Positions 1-6,564 are shown, counted from the stretch's first letter. The stretch is 14,357 nt of DNA from DAOTTX01 sp034437515 (GCA_034437515.1 DAOTTX010000480.1:1-14357); one strand, 5' to 3'. A program made the numbers and translations. The notes: generated by a model from the letters alone, not told the origin.

Positions 1-267
1 TTCGGTATCATGCGGTTCGGTCCTTGTTGGTCTGGTTTCAGTTTGATGACTTAACTTTGTCCAATTTGGACCACTTTTTCAAGATTTGCTCAACTTTCGT
101 GAACTACTGAATTTAGCACATTTTGAGCCGCAGAAATGCGAATCTATAAGTTCATTTCAGCTCTCTATGGCTCACGTGTTGATTTTTGTCGTAACAAAAA
201 TCGCAACCACGCTATCTTGTAGCTGTACCAATTTCGTTTAATGCGCTATTAAATTCGCATATTTTTC
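1..267. other. AT-rich intergenic region upstream of the lysC attenuator
   Basis: I see no convincing gene here. A perfect 9-bp inverted repeat, GATTTTTGT (181-189) and ACAAAAATC (194-202), closes a 4-nt loop. It has no adjacent T-run on either strand, so it is not an obvious terminator and could be an operator. ATGCGAAT at 136-143 recurs inverted as ATTCGCAT at 253-260, just before the lysC -35 box. On the - strand TGTGCTAAAT (120-111) resembles the -10 elements elsewhere in the window, and an ATG at 11-9 with AAGGA upstream could start a leftward gene. Only 11 bases of that gene would be inside the window, so it cannot be judged. Confidence 0.5.
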
Positions 268-296
268 TTGACATCCCCGACGATACAAGCTATTGT
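268..296 (+). promoter_or_regulatory. sigma-70 promoter of the lysC leader
   Basis: A perfect -35 hexamer TTGACA (268-273) is separated by exactly 17 nt from TATTGT (291-296), which matches the -10 consensus at 4 of 6 positions. Transcription would start near 303, giving a leader RNA of about 155 nt that ends in the terminator before lysC. This is the best -35 box in the window. Its placement just before a short leader ORF fits a classical attenuation unit. Confidence 0.75.
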
Positions 297-327
297 CAGG
301 AAAATGCTTCATTCAGGAGTGTATGCA

Positions 328-405
328 ATGCAAGCCAACTATGCCATGACGACTATGATGACTATGCCGCACCATAACCGGTGGGGAGATTTTCGCTTAG
401 CGTAG
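328..405 (+). CDS. lysC leader peptide (Thr/Met-rich, 25 aa)
   Basis: This short ORF has 25 sense codons and a TAG stop. It is preceded by AGGAG (315-319) with 8-nt spacing to ATG. Codons 7-13 (346-366) read M-T-T-M-M-T-M, so four Met and three Thr codons fall in a row. There is no Lys and no Ile codon in the peptide. The rest is ordinary (Q-A-N-Y-A before the run, P-H-H-N-R-W-G-D-F-R-L-A after it). Position, size and control codons parallel known leader peptides such as E. coli ThrL, but the sequence is unrelated. The ORF lies between a strong promoter and an intrinsic terminator, and its last codons form one arm of the antiterminator. I infer that it senses charged tRNA-Thr and tRNA-Met through ribosome stalling. 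The peptide itself probably has no function after translation. Confidence 0.85.
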   Translation: MQANYAMTTMMTMPHHNRWGDFRLA

Positions 406-445
406 TTGCAACGGATAGGACTTCAATAGCGTGCGGAAATCTCCC
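384..445 (+). promoter_or_regulatory. antiterminator pairing of the lysC attenuator
   Basis: Bases 384-396 (GGGAGATTTTCGC) pair with 433-445 (GCGGAAATCTCCC) over 13 uninterrupted positions, 12 Watson-Crick pairs and one G-U. The right arm consumes part of both terminator stem arms (433-436 and 444-445), so the two structures exclude each other. The left arm overlaps leader codons 19-23, the W-G-D-F-R stretch. A ribosome stalled in the Met/Thr run (346-366) leaves the left arm free, and the terminator cannot form. A ribosome that reaches the TAG at 403-405 covers the arm, and the terminator folds. A small hairpin CACC (370-373)/GGTG (380-383) could act as a pause structure. The pairing is read directly from the bases; the mechanism is inferred. 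Confidence 0.8.
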
Positions 446-457
446 GCACGCTTTTTT
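428..457 (+). terminator. intrinsic terminator (attenuator) before lysC
   Basis: AGCGTGCGG (428-436) and CCGCACGCT (444-452) form a perfect 9-bp, GC-rich stem around a 7-nt loop. Six T residues follow (452-457). It lies between the leader-peptide stop and the lysC ribosome binding site, so it would end transcription before the structural gene unless the alternative pairing forms. Confidence 0.9.
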
Positions 458-487
458 ATTTGACCAGACCAGGGTAGGGAACGAACG

Positions 488-1906
488 ATGAAAACGCTCA
501 CAATGAAATTCGGTGGTACCTCAGTCGGCAGCCCGGAGGCGCTGACCAACGTCGTCAAGATCGTCCGCGAAACCGTCGAGTCCGGGGATCGGCTGGTGGT
601 GGTCGTCTCGGCGATGTCCGGTGTGACGGATATGCTGCTGAACTCCGTGCGGATGGCGGCAGTCGGTGACAAATGGGAGTACACCCAGCTTTCACGCAAA
701 ATGCGCGACAAACATGAGGAAGCCATCAACCGTCTGATGCCGGCTAACCAGTCGCGTGAGCAGATCATCCTTGAGATAAACAAATTGCTCGACCAGCATC
801 TCGAACTTTGTGATGCCATTCACATCCTTGGTGAGGTCACCCCGCGTGTGATGGACGCGGTCGTCTCCTTCGGGGAGCGCCTCAGCAGCCGGATGATCGC
901 GGCGGTCTTGCGGGAGCAAGGCATTGACGCCAAACAATATGATGCTAGCGACATGCTCACCACCGATGAAACCTACCAGAACGCCCAGCCCATCTGGGAG
1001 GAGACCGAGCAAAACATCCGCCGGGTGTTGCTGCCCGCTTTAGACCAGGGTACCGTGCCGGTGATTACCGGGTTCATCGGTGCGACGCAAACGGGGGTGT
1101 TTACCACGTTGGGGCGGGGCGGCAGTGACTTCAGCGCCGCGATCTTCGCCGCAAACGTCGATAGCGATGAGTTCACCGTATGGACGGATGTTGACGGCGT
1201 GATGACCACCGACCCACGCATTGACAGGCGGGCGCGGGTGATTCCCTATATCTCGTATCAAGAGGTGGGGGAATTGGCGTTCTACGGCGCGAAGGTGCTG
1301 CACCCCAAGACCGTACAGCCGATCCTGAGCAAGCGTATCCCGATCCGTGTGCGTAACACCTTCAACCCTGATTTCGAGGGCACGTTGATCGGCGAGAAAG
1401 CGCACGCCAGTGAAACGGTTATCAAAGCGGTGACCAGTGTGCGCAACACCAGTATGATGATCGTCAGTGGTAAGGGGATGATCGGTGTACCGGGGATCGC
1501 CGGGCGCACGTTCTTAGCATCGGCGCAGGCGGGTGCGAACATTTTGATGATCTCGCAGTCGTCATCGGAGCAGAGCTTTTGTTTCACGGTGATGGACGAC
1601 CGCGCCGATGCCGTGCGGTTGGCGGTCGAAATGGAGCTACAGGCCGAAATCGCCCGGCAGAACGTCGATGGGGTCCGCATCCTCGATGATGTGGTGATCG
1701 TCACGGTGGTCGGCGCGGGGATGCGAGGCACACCGGGCGTTGCCGGGCGTGTGTTTACGGTGTTAGGTGACGCCGGTGTGAATGTGCTTGCCATCGCACA
1801 GGGGGCGTCGGAATACAGCATCTCGTTTTCCGTCGCGGATCATGACTTAGAAAAAGCGGTGGTCGCCCTGCACGAACTGGCGTTAGAGACGGTCGATGCG
1901 CTTTGA
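488..1906 (+). CDS. lysC: aspartokinase (aspartate kinase, EC 2.7.2.4)
   Basis: This enzyme phosphorylates L-aspartate, the first step towards Lys, Met, Thr and Ile. The 472-residue protein has the N-terminal nucleotide-binding signature KFGGTS (residues 7-12) and the FGERLS segment (128-133). The substrate region GRGGSDFSA (209-217) and WTDVDGVMTTDPR (232-244) follow. Two C-terminal ACT domains lie at about 322-385 and 402-465. Both carry the I-(S/A)-Q-x-(S/A)-S/A-E type motif (ISQSSSE and IAQGASE) seen in Thr-sensitive aspartokinase and aspartokinase-homoserine dehydrogenases, so Thr feedback is likely (inference). No homoserine dehydrogenase domain follows, so it is monofunctional. The ATG is preceded by AGGGA (476-480) with 7-nt spacing. 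The gene appears monocistronic: a convergent gene ends 22 bp downstream. Expression is probably governed by the Thr/Met attenuator upstream. Confidence 0.96.
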   Translation: MKTLTMKFGGTSVGSPEALTNVVKIVRETVESGDRLVVVVSAMSGVTDMLLNSVRMAAVGDKWEYTQLSRKMRDKHEEAINRLMPANQSREQIILEINKLLDQHLELCDAIHILGEVTPRVMDAVVSFGERLSSRMIAAVLREQGIDAKQYDASDMLTTDETYQNAQPIWEETEQNIRRVLLPALDQGTVPVITGFIGATQTGVFTTLGRGGSDFSAAIFAANVDSDEFTVWTDVDGVMTTDPRIDRRARVIPYISYQEVGELAFYGAKVLHPKTVQPILSKRIPIRVRNTFNPDFEGTLIGEKAHASETVIKAVTSVRNTSMMIVSGKGMIGVPGIAGRTFLASAQAGANILMISQSSSEQSFCFTVMDDRADAVRLAVEMELQAEIARQNVDGVRILDDVVIVTVVGAGMRGTPGVAGRVFTVLGDAGVNVLAIAQGASEYSISFSVADHDLEKAVVALHELALETVDAL

Positions 1907-1928
1907 AGATTACGAACCGTCTAAACGT

Positions 1929-2333
1929 TTACATGGGCAGCAGGTTACCACTCAGGGTGTCGTCCATCTTATGCAGGAAGCGCAAGGCTTCCTCACGGGT
2001 GGAAAACATGCGAAAGCGGATGTCAAACAGATACGTCACCGTCTGGCTGATGTAGCGCATCAGGCGGTTATCGTTGCCATAGGCCACCATCCAGCCCAAT
2101 TTTGCCCGGTCTGAAAGGCGAATGTCTGACTGCCGCCGGATCTGCAGAATATTCGTAGGAAATTTTTTGAGTTGGGTCCAATCGTGGAGGAAGTGGACGG
2201 GCTGCGCATCGCTGCGTTCAACATAGTTGATCGACGTTTCCAGGGCTTCGACGATGTCATCGACACTGAGTTCACCGGCGAATTCCACGAAAACAATCCG
2301 ATTATTGAGGTACCATTTTTGTTGAGTAGACAT
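1929..2333 (-). CDS. STAS-like hypothetical protein (134 aa)
   Basis: This is a small soluble protein with no signal peptide or membrane segment. The N-terminal layout is a beta strand (IVFVEFAGEL), then an acidic helix (SVDDIVEALETSINYV). Later come HFLHDWTQLKKFP, LGWMVAYGNDNRL and the C-terminal FSTREEALRFL helix. This resembles the SpoIIAA/STAS-like alpha-beta fold, whose members often end in an F-x-T-x-EEAL segment. The fold assignment is from pattern, not from a database hit. I chose the ATG at 2333. A TTG 12 codons upstream (2369) is also in frame but adds residues that look non-coding. The gene converges on lysC with a 22-bp gap containing the palindrome TAAACGTTTA (1922-1931). No partner gene such as an anti-sigma factor is adjacent, so its role is unknown. 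Confidence 0.75.
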   Translation of the reverse strand: MSTQQKWYLNNRIVFVEFAGELSVDDIVEALETSINYVERSDAQPVHFLHDWTQLKKFPTNILQIRRQSDIRLSDRAKLGWMVAYGNDNRLMRYISQTVTYLFDIRFRMFSTREEALRFLHKMDDTLSGNLLPM

Positions 2334-2475
2334 CGGATCACATCCAGTTTTTAGATTATGGAAGAACAAATAAATTTTATCACATTATATAGTTTGAATA
2401 TCATGAAAACGGTCAAATTCATGACATCTATCGAAAAAATTCGGATTTGCGTCACTAAAGAGTGGGGGTTGAGTC

Positions 2476-2485
2476 GTGCTAAGAT
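2476..2485 (+). promoter_or_regulatory. candidate extended -10 promoter of the usp gene
   Basis: GTGCTAAGAT contains a TAAGAT -10-like hexamer 36 nt before the usp ATG. It matches the TGCTAnnAT elements found before other genes here. There is no good -35 at the expected spacing. An alternative is TTGAGT (2469-2474) with TATAGA (2491-2496), spacer 16. Confidence 0.4.
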
Positions 2486-2521
2486 TGTTTTATAGAGTCG
2501 CTGAGACGAAAGCATAGATTG

Positions 2522-2977
2522 ATGTTAAAGCATATTCTACTCCCATTAGATGGTTCTGAAGTCGCGGAACGCGCAATCGGCTATGCACGGCAGATCATCG
2601 ATCCAGAAAACGGACAGATCACACTACTCACCGCGCTGGATGTGCCGGAATATCCTTCGGTCGCATTCTATCCGGTCGCGGCGAATTATGCAGAGGGACG
2701 GGCCGAACTGACCGAGAAATTGCTCCCCCATGCGCGTGAATATCTGTGTGGGCAGGCCGAACAACTGCGTACCGAAGGCTATCGTGTCGCTGTAGAGACA
2801 ACAATCGACGATGCGGCACGGGCAATTGTTGAGAAGGCCGAGCAACTCGGTGTCGATGCAATTGTAATGTCCACGCATGGACGTTCTGGTTTCAGCCGTT
2901 GGTTGTTTGGCAGCGTTGCGAATAAAGTATTAGGCTCTACGGAGTGTCCGGTCTTTATCGTACCCGTGCGCGGCTAG
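2522..2977 (+). CDS. universal stress protein, UspA family (151 aa)
   Basis: This is a cytoplasmic nucleotide-binding protein of the UspA superfamily, usually linked to stress survival. The typical first strand HILLPLDGSE is at residues 4-13, with Asp10 at the usual adenine-contacting position. The ATP-binding C-terminal motif STHGRSGFSRWLFGS (117-131) has G-x9-G-S spacing, with Ser117 where many family members have Gly. The last strand is CPVFIVP. The length of 151 aa is standard for a single-domain member. ATG at 2522 is preferred over the TTG immediately before it, since the alignment starts M-L-K-H. A CBS-pair gene starts 46 bp downstream with no terminator between, so the two may be cotranscribed and end at the terminator near 3490. 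The physiological role cannot be deduced further. Confidence 0.92.
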   Translation: MLKHILLPLDGSEVAERAIGYARQIIDPENGQITLLTALDVPEYPSVAFYPVAANYAEGRAELTEKLLPHAREYLCGQAEQLRTEGYRVAVETTIDDAARAIVEKAEQLGVDAIVMSTHGRSGFSRWLFGSVANKVLGSTECPVFIVPVRG

Positions 2978-3023
2978 ATAGGGTAAAATAGTGTTAAACT
3001 AATTTACAGAAAGCGGGGTACAT

Positions 3024-3452
3024 ATGTTAGAAGAAATCCTTATACGCGATTGGATGACCAGTGAAGTCATCAGCGTTGATGAAGACACACCGATTGCACA
3101 TGCACACCAGATTATGAAGAAAAATAAGATCCGCCGTCTGATCGTGCTCAATGGTGAAAAGCTCGTTGGTATCATCACTATCGGTGACGTGCGTGAGGCC
3201 AGCCCGTCGGATGCCACCTCACTGAGCATATGGGAACTGAATTACCTATGGGCACAGTTGAAGGTCGGTGATGTGATGTCACAGAAGGTGATGACCGTCG
3301 TGGCGGACGAACCGGTCATCAATGCGGCGAAGATTATGCTGGAAAGCAAGGTCAGCGGTGTGCCGGTGGTCGATGACAAGAACCACGTCGAAGGCATCAT
3401 CACCGAGTCCGACGTTTTTAGAATGTTGGTCAAATCACGCGAAGAAGCATAA
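3024..3452 (+). CDS. tandem CBS-domain (Bateman module) protein, 142 aa
   Basis: This stand-alone protein is made of two CBS motifs. The first is at about residues 7-60 (WMTSEVISVDEDTPIAHA, IRRLIVLNGEKLVGIITIGDV) and the second at about 82-138 (VGDVMSQKVMTV, VSGVPVVDDKNHVEGIITESDV). Each ends in the conserved G-I-I-T-x-x-D-V. CBS pairs usually bind adenine nucleotides or S-adenosyl compounds and report energy state. No effector domain is attached, so any target would be a separate protein. A GCGGGG-containing ribosome site precedes the ATG by about 6 nt. It follows the universal stress gene on the same strand, and both families bind adenine nucleotides, so a shared stress or energy-sensing role is plausible but inferred. 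Confidence 0.93.
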   Translation: MLEEILIRDWMTSEVISVDEDTPIAHAHQIMKKNKIRRLIVLNGEKLVGIITIGDVREASPSDATSLSIWELNYLWAQLKVGDVMSQKVMTVVADEPVINAAKIMLESKVSGVPVVDDKNHVEGIITESDVFRMLVKSREEA

Positions 3453-3474
3453 ACAATTATGGTCTGAAAACGAG

Positions 3475-3497
3475 GGGCGCAATCTGCGCCCTTTTTT
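3475..3497 (+). terminator. intrinsic terminator after the CBS gene
   Basis: GGGCGCA (3475-3481) and TGCGCCC (3485-3491) form a perfect 7-bp stem with a 3-nt loop, followed by six T residues (3492-3497). It lies 22 nt after the CBS-gene stop and closes the usp-CBS unit. Confidence 0.92.
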
Positions 3498-3532
3498 GAT
3501 TCTCATAGTTCAGCACACGTCGGCAGCGGGAT

Positions 3533-3542
3533 GTGCTAAAAT
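3533..3542 (+). promoter_or_regulatory. candidate extended -10 promoter of the VWA-FHA gene
   Basis: GTGCTAAAAT contains the -10-like hexamer TAAAAT (3537-3542), 36 nt before the ATG and directly after the preceding terminator. AGCACA (3513-3518) and TGTGCT (3532-3537) form an inverted repeat that overlaps the element and could be an operator. No standard -35 is seen at 16-18 nt spacing. Confidence 0.45.
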
Positions 3543-3578
3543 AACGTCACACGAACAGACAACTTACGGTGAAACTGT

Positions 3579-5225
3579 ATGCAGGCCGATTTCGTTTTAG
3601 ATTATGACGTGTTGACGCTCAACGAGTCGCACAAAATCAACCTGATGGCACGCTTTGTCAGCGGCCCCGCCCAGGCAGACCGGCAACGCCGCCCGTTAAA
3701 CATTAGCCTGGTGATTGACCGCAGCGGGTCAATGGCGGGTGATAAGATCGACTATACCCGGCAGGCCGCGCAGATGCTGGTGCAAAATCTCGGCACACAG
3801 GATGTGCTTTCCGTTGTCCTGTACAACGACAAGGTCGAGACGCTGCTTGCGCCAGAGAGCGTCCAGCGGAAAGATGTGATTAACCAACGTCTTGCCACCA
3901 TCAAACCCGGCGGGACGACCAACCTCAGCAGCGGCTGGCTGGAAGCGTGTAAATTGGTCGCGCAGAATCTCGATACGCGCTACCTCAATCGGGTTATCTT
4001 GATGAGTGATGGGCTGGCGAATCGCGGGGTGACCGATTCCGAACGGTTGGTCTCGATGATGCGGCAGAAGTTCGAGGAAAATATCAGCACGACGACTATG
4101 GGCCTCGGCACGGACTTCAACGAGGACTTACTAATGGCGTTGGCGACAGCCGGCGGTGGGGCGTTTTATTTCATCGAAAGCCCGGAGGTCGCGCCGACCA
4201 TCTTTCGGGAAGAGTTACAGGGCTTGTTAAACGTCGTCGGGCAAAATCTGCTGGTGTCGGTGCAACCCTCGGCACAGGTGAACATGGTCAAACAGTTGAA
4301 CGCCTACCCGGAACACAGCGACGGTCGTCAGACGGCCTTCCGCATGGGGGATGTTTTCGGTGATGAGATCAAGGCGCTGCTGCTGGAACTGAACGTCACG
4401 CCGTTAAAGTCGGTCGGTGAGATCGAGATCGCCACACTGCGCTTTGAGTACGACGAACTCAAAGACGAGACGACCCAGCATCATGTGATCGAACTGCCCG
4501 TCAAGGTGCGCGTGGAACCCGCCAGCGGTCAACCCCTGCTGCCTAAACCGGAGGTCGAAAATTCCGTGTTGCTGTTGAAGGCGGCGCAGTCTCGCCAGCG
4601 GGCGATTAAGCTAGCAGATCGCGGGGAATACAAAAACGCTTCGCAGATTTTGTTGCAAGCCGCCTCGATGATCGAGCATTCGCAGTCCTTTGAACCCGAA
4701 CTATTGGAAGAAAAGAACGCGCTCGTCGCACAGGCCAAAGAGTTAGAGCGCGGCGACGAACATTACGGACAGTACAGCCGCAAGACCATGTCCACCCAGG
4801 CGTTTTACACGATGACCAGCCGCCATCAAGACACGATGATGCTGCGTGTGCGTGAGCAACAGCGCAGCCAGAAGCCGACCAACGACACCAAACCCAAGCG
4901 GCTGGAATCACCGTCTATCCAGGTGGAGCCACGTAAGGGCGTCACGCCAACACAGGTCACCTGGAACGACAAGACTTTCGTATTGCAAGGTGATCTGATG
5001 CGCGTTGGGCGCAGCAAACATAACGAGATCGGTATTGCAGCGTCCGGTGTTTCGCGCTTCCATTGTCAAATCCGGCGCGAGGGCGATAAACTCTACATCG
5101 AAGATCTGGGTAGTACCAACGGTACGATGATTGATGGGGAACTGATCGAAGCACCGCATCCGCTGAGTGTGGGTGATGTGGCTTATTTGTGTGACGAAAA
5201 ATTGATCTTCCACGACGGAAAATAG
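3579..5225 (+). CDS. VWA domain-FHA domain protein (548 aa)
   Basis: This is a two-domain signalling or scaffold protein with no signal peptide or membrane segment, hence probably cytoplasmic. The N-terminal von Willebrand A domain (about 40-215) has a complete metal-ion-dependent adhesion site. That site comprises D47-x-S49-x-S51 in IDRSGSM, Thr in GGTTN (112-115), and Asp144 in MSDG. A beta-rich middle (about 220-315) and a helical stretch (about 325-395, KAAQSRQRAIKLADRGEY) follow, then a Pro/Lys/Thr-rich linker (about 425-460). The C-terminal FHA domain (about 465-545) has GRS (477-479), SRFH (492-495) and STNGT (512-516), the residues that bind phosphothreonine. A Ser/Thr kinase partner would be expected but none is in the window. 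The stop codon lies next to the ribosome site of the downstream phosphoribosyltransferase, indicating an operon. Confidence 0.93.
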   Translation: MQADFVLDYDVLTLNESHKINLMARFVSGPAQADRQRRPLNISLVIDRSGSMAGDKIDYTRQAAQMLVQNLGTQDVLSVVLYNDKVETLLAPESVQRKDVINQRLATIKPGGTTNLSSGWLEACKLVAQNLDTRYLNRVILMSDGLANRGVTDSERLVSMMRQKFEENISTTTMGLGTDFNEDLLMALATAGGGAFYFIESPEVAPTIFREELQGLLNVVGQNLLVSVQPSAQVNMVKQLNAYPEHSDGRQTAFRMGDVFGDEIKALLLELNVTPLKSVGEIEIATLRFEYDELKDETTQHHVIELPVKVRVEPASGQPLLPKPEVENSVLLLKAAQSRQRAIKLADRGEYKNASQILLQAASMIEHSQSFEPELLEEKNALVAQAKELERGDEHYGQYSRKTMSTQAFYTMTSRHQDTMMLRVREQQRSQKPTNDTKPKRLESPSIQVEPRKGVTPTQVTWNDKTFVLQGDLMRVGRSKHNEIGIAASGVSRFHCQIRREGDKLYIEDLGSTNGTMIDGELIEAPHPLSVGDVAYLCDEKLIFHDGK

Positions 5226-5236
5226 GAGCGAGAAGC

Positions 5237-5797
5237 GTGAAGGATACGCACGAAACATACGGGGTGACGGTCGCCGGGGTGCAGCGTGATCTGCGCTTGT
5301 TTGAGGTTAAGCCTGGCTTGCGCATCGCCATTTTAAACATCCTCGGCGATACCGAACTGGTCAGCGCGGCGGCGAAAGCCCTCGCGGAAAAACTCACCAG
5401 CAAAGCCTATGATGTGCTGGTCACCGCTGAGGCCAAAAGCATCCCGTTGATTCACATGCTCAGTGCGGAGACGGACAAGCCTTACGTGGTGCTGCGCAAG
5501 GCGTATAAGCCCTACATGGGCGAGGCGCTCAAATCGGAGACGTTGAGCATCACTACCGGCAAGCCGCAGACGTTGTTTCTTGATGAGAAAGACCACGCGC
5601 TCGTCAAAAATAGCAAAGTCGCGCTGGTCGATGATGTGATCTCCACCGGCAGCACGCTTCAGGGGATGCGCGAGATCATGGACGACGCCGGGGCGAACGT
5701 CACCGTCGAGGCGGCGATCTTTACCGAGGGCGACGCGGCAGAGTGGGCGGGCGTCGTCGCACTCGGTCACCTGCCGGTATGGACGGACGGCGCGTAG
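5237..5797 (+). CDS. purine-type phosphoribosyltransferase (adenine PRT-like, 186 aa)
   Basis: This type I phosphoribosyltransferase probably transfers a purine base onto PRPP. The PRPP-binding loop VALVDDVISTGST is at residues 128-140, with the two acidic residues and TGST that define the fold. VLVTAEAKSIPL (60-71) corresponds to the PPi-loop region of adenine/xanthine PRTs. YVVLRKAYKPYMGE (83-96) is the flexible-loop region. Length fits the Apt/Xpt group, but the substrate cannot be fixed from sequence alone. The start is GTG at 5237 with AGGAG (5224-5228) 8 nt away. That site overlaps the stop of the VWA-FHA gene, so translation is likely coupled. The TAG stop abuts the stop of the opposing methyltransferase with no spacer. 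Confidence 0.88.
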   Translation: MKDTHETYGVTVAGVQRDLRLFEVKPGLRIAILNILGDTELVSAAAKALAEKLTSKAYDVLVTAEAKSIPLIHMLSAETDKPYVVLRKAYKPYMGEALKSETLSITTGKPQTLFLDEKDHALVKNSKVALVDDVISTGSTLQGMREIMDDAGANVTVEAAIFTEGDAAEWAGVVALGHLPVWTDGA

Positions 5798-6529
5798 CTA
5801 CGTCTTTTCCACCACGAGCAGGTGCGAGAGGCCCCAGGTATCCAGGGGGGTGCCCTCGAACCGATAGAGCAAATCACGCAGCCATCGTCCAGGGTCGCCG
5901 ATGCGGGCGATGATGTTGTCATAACCGCCGTAGATACGTTCGTAGTGTGCGATTTTGACCGGCAAATCAGCGAACAGCGCCAGCAGACCGCGTTTGGTAT
6001 ATGCCCGGACGTGGGGCGCGAGACGATCTCGGTAGCGGTCGGGCAGGTAGTTAATCAGCGGGGTATTGCCGAAATGATACTCACCGCGCCAGTAATGCCC
6101 GTGCGTCTCAACCGGATACCAGCGGTTCGGCACGAAGATCACACCGCGCCCGCCCGGTTTCAGGATGCGGACGATCTCACCGGCGGCGACGCGGTCATCG
6201 GCGACGTGCTCCAGCACTTCGTTGGAAATCAGCGCGTCGAAGTAGTTCGTCGGGTAGGGCAATGCCTCCGCAGCGGCGACAACAGCATGGGGCGCTTCGG
6301 ATTGTGCTTCCTGGGCGCGTGCCAGTTCGATGTCGAATACCTCGACGTGGGGGGTGTAGCGCCGCCGGATCTGCGAGGCATACATGCCGTTGCCCCCACC
6401 ATGATCGAGCACACGGGCCTTTTCGTGCAAGGCCGCCCAGCGTTCAACCATCTTCAGGCGGCGTTCTTGCCCGGCTCGCCACACATAACTGGGTTCCCCG
6501 CGCAAAGCAGCGAGATCAGAATGAGACAT
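5798..6529 (-). CDS. class I SAM-dependent methyltransferase (243 aa)
   Basis: This is a Rossmann-fold methyltransferase of the Methyltransf_11/UbiE-like type. Motif I VLDHGGGNG is at residues 40-48 and the acidic residue after strand 2 is in VEVFDIE (62-68). The AEALPYPTNYFDALISNEVLEHV block (88-109) and the post-motif RILKPGGRGVIFVPN (121-135) are typical. The C-terminal part (YWRGEYHFGN, PHVRAYTKRGL) probably contacts the unknown substrate. Similar proteins often act on lipids, quinones or glycans. I chose the ATG at 6529. A GTG two codons upstream is also possible, and the AGGTG there is close to either start. The gene follows the histidine kinase by about 60 bp on the same strand but has its own promoter-like element. 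Confidence 0.88.
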   Translation of the reverse strand: MSHSDLAALRGEPSYVWRAGQERRLKMVERWAALHEKARVLDHGGGNGMYASQIRRRYTPHVEVFDIELARAQEAQSEAPHAVVAAAEALPYPTNYFDALISNEVLEHVADDRVAAGEIVRILKPGGRGVIFVPNRWYPVETHGHYWRGEYHFGNTPLINYLPDRYRDRLAPHVRAYTKRGLLALFADLPVKIAHYERIYGGYDNIIARIGDPGRWLRDLLYRFEGTPLDTWGLSHLLVVEKT

Positions 6530-6564
6530 CAGCACCTACACAATAAAAAACGCGCGATATGTGC

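Noticed and set aside
1..11. Start of a leftward gene at the left edge
   Set aside because: An ATG at 11-9 has a plausible AAGGA upstream, but only three and a half codons are inside the window.
303..487. Lysine riboswitch or T-box in the lysC leader
   Set aside because: The leader is only about 155 nt, most of it occupied by the peptide ORF and the terminator. I see no T-box AGGGUGGNACCGCG-like sequence and no multi-helix L-box core.
397..819. 140-codon frame on the - strand antisense to the attenuator and lysC start
   Set aside because: It runs through the terminator hairpin and the GC-rich lysC codons. Its composition is Ser/Arg-rich with no family resemblance, and the + strand gene is certain.
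1282..1821. 179-codon - strand frame inside lysC
   Set aside because: Antisense shadow of the two ACT domains, Thr/Ala/Pro-rich with no motifs.
2334..2369. TTG start 12 codons upstream for the STAS-like protein
   Set aside because: Adds FFHNLKTGCDP-type residues with no ribosome site. ATG at 2333 gives the compact domain.
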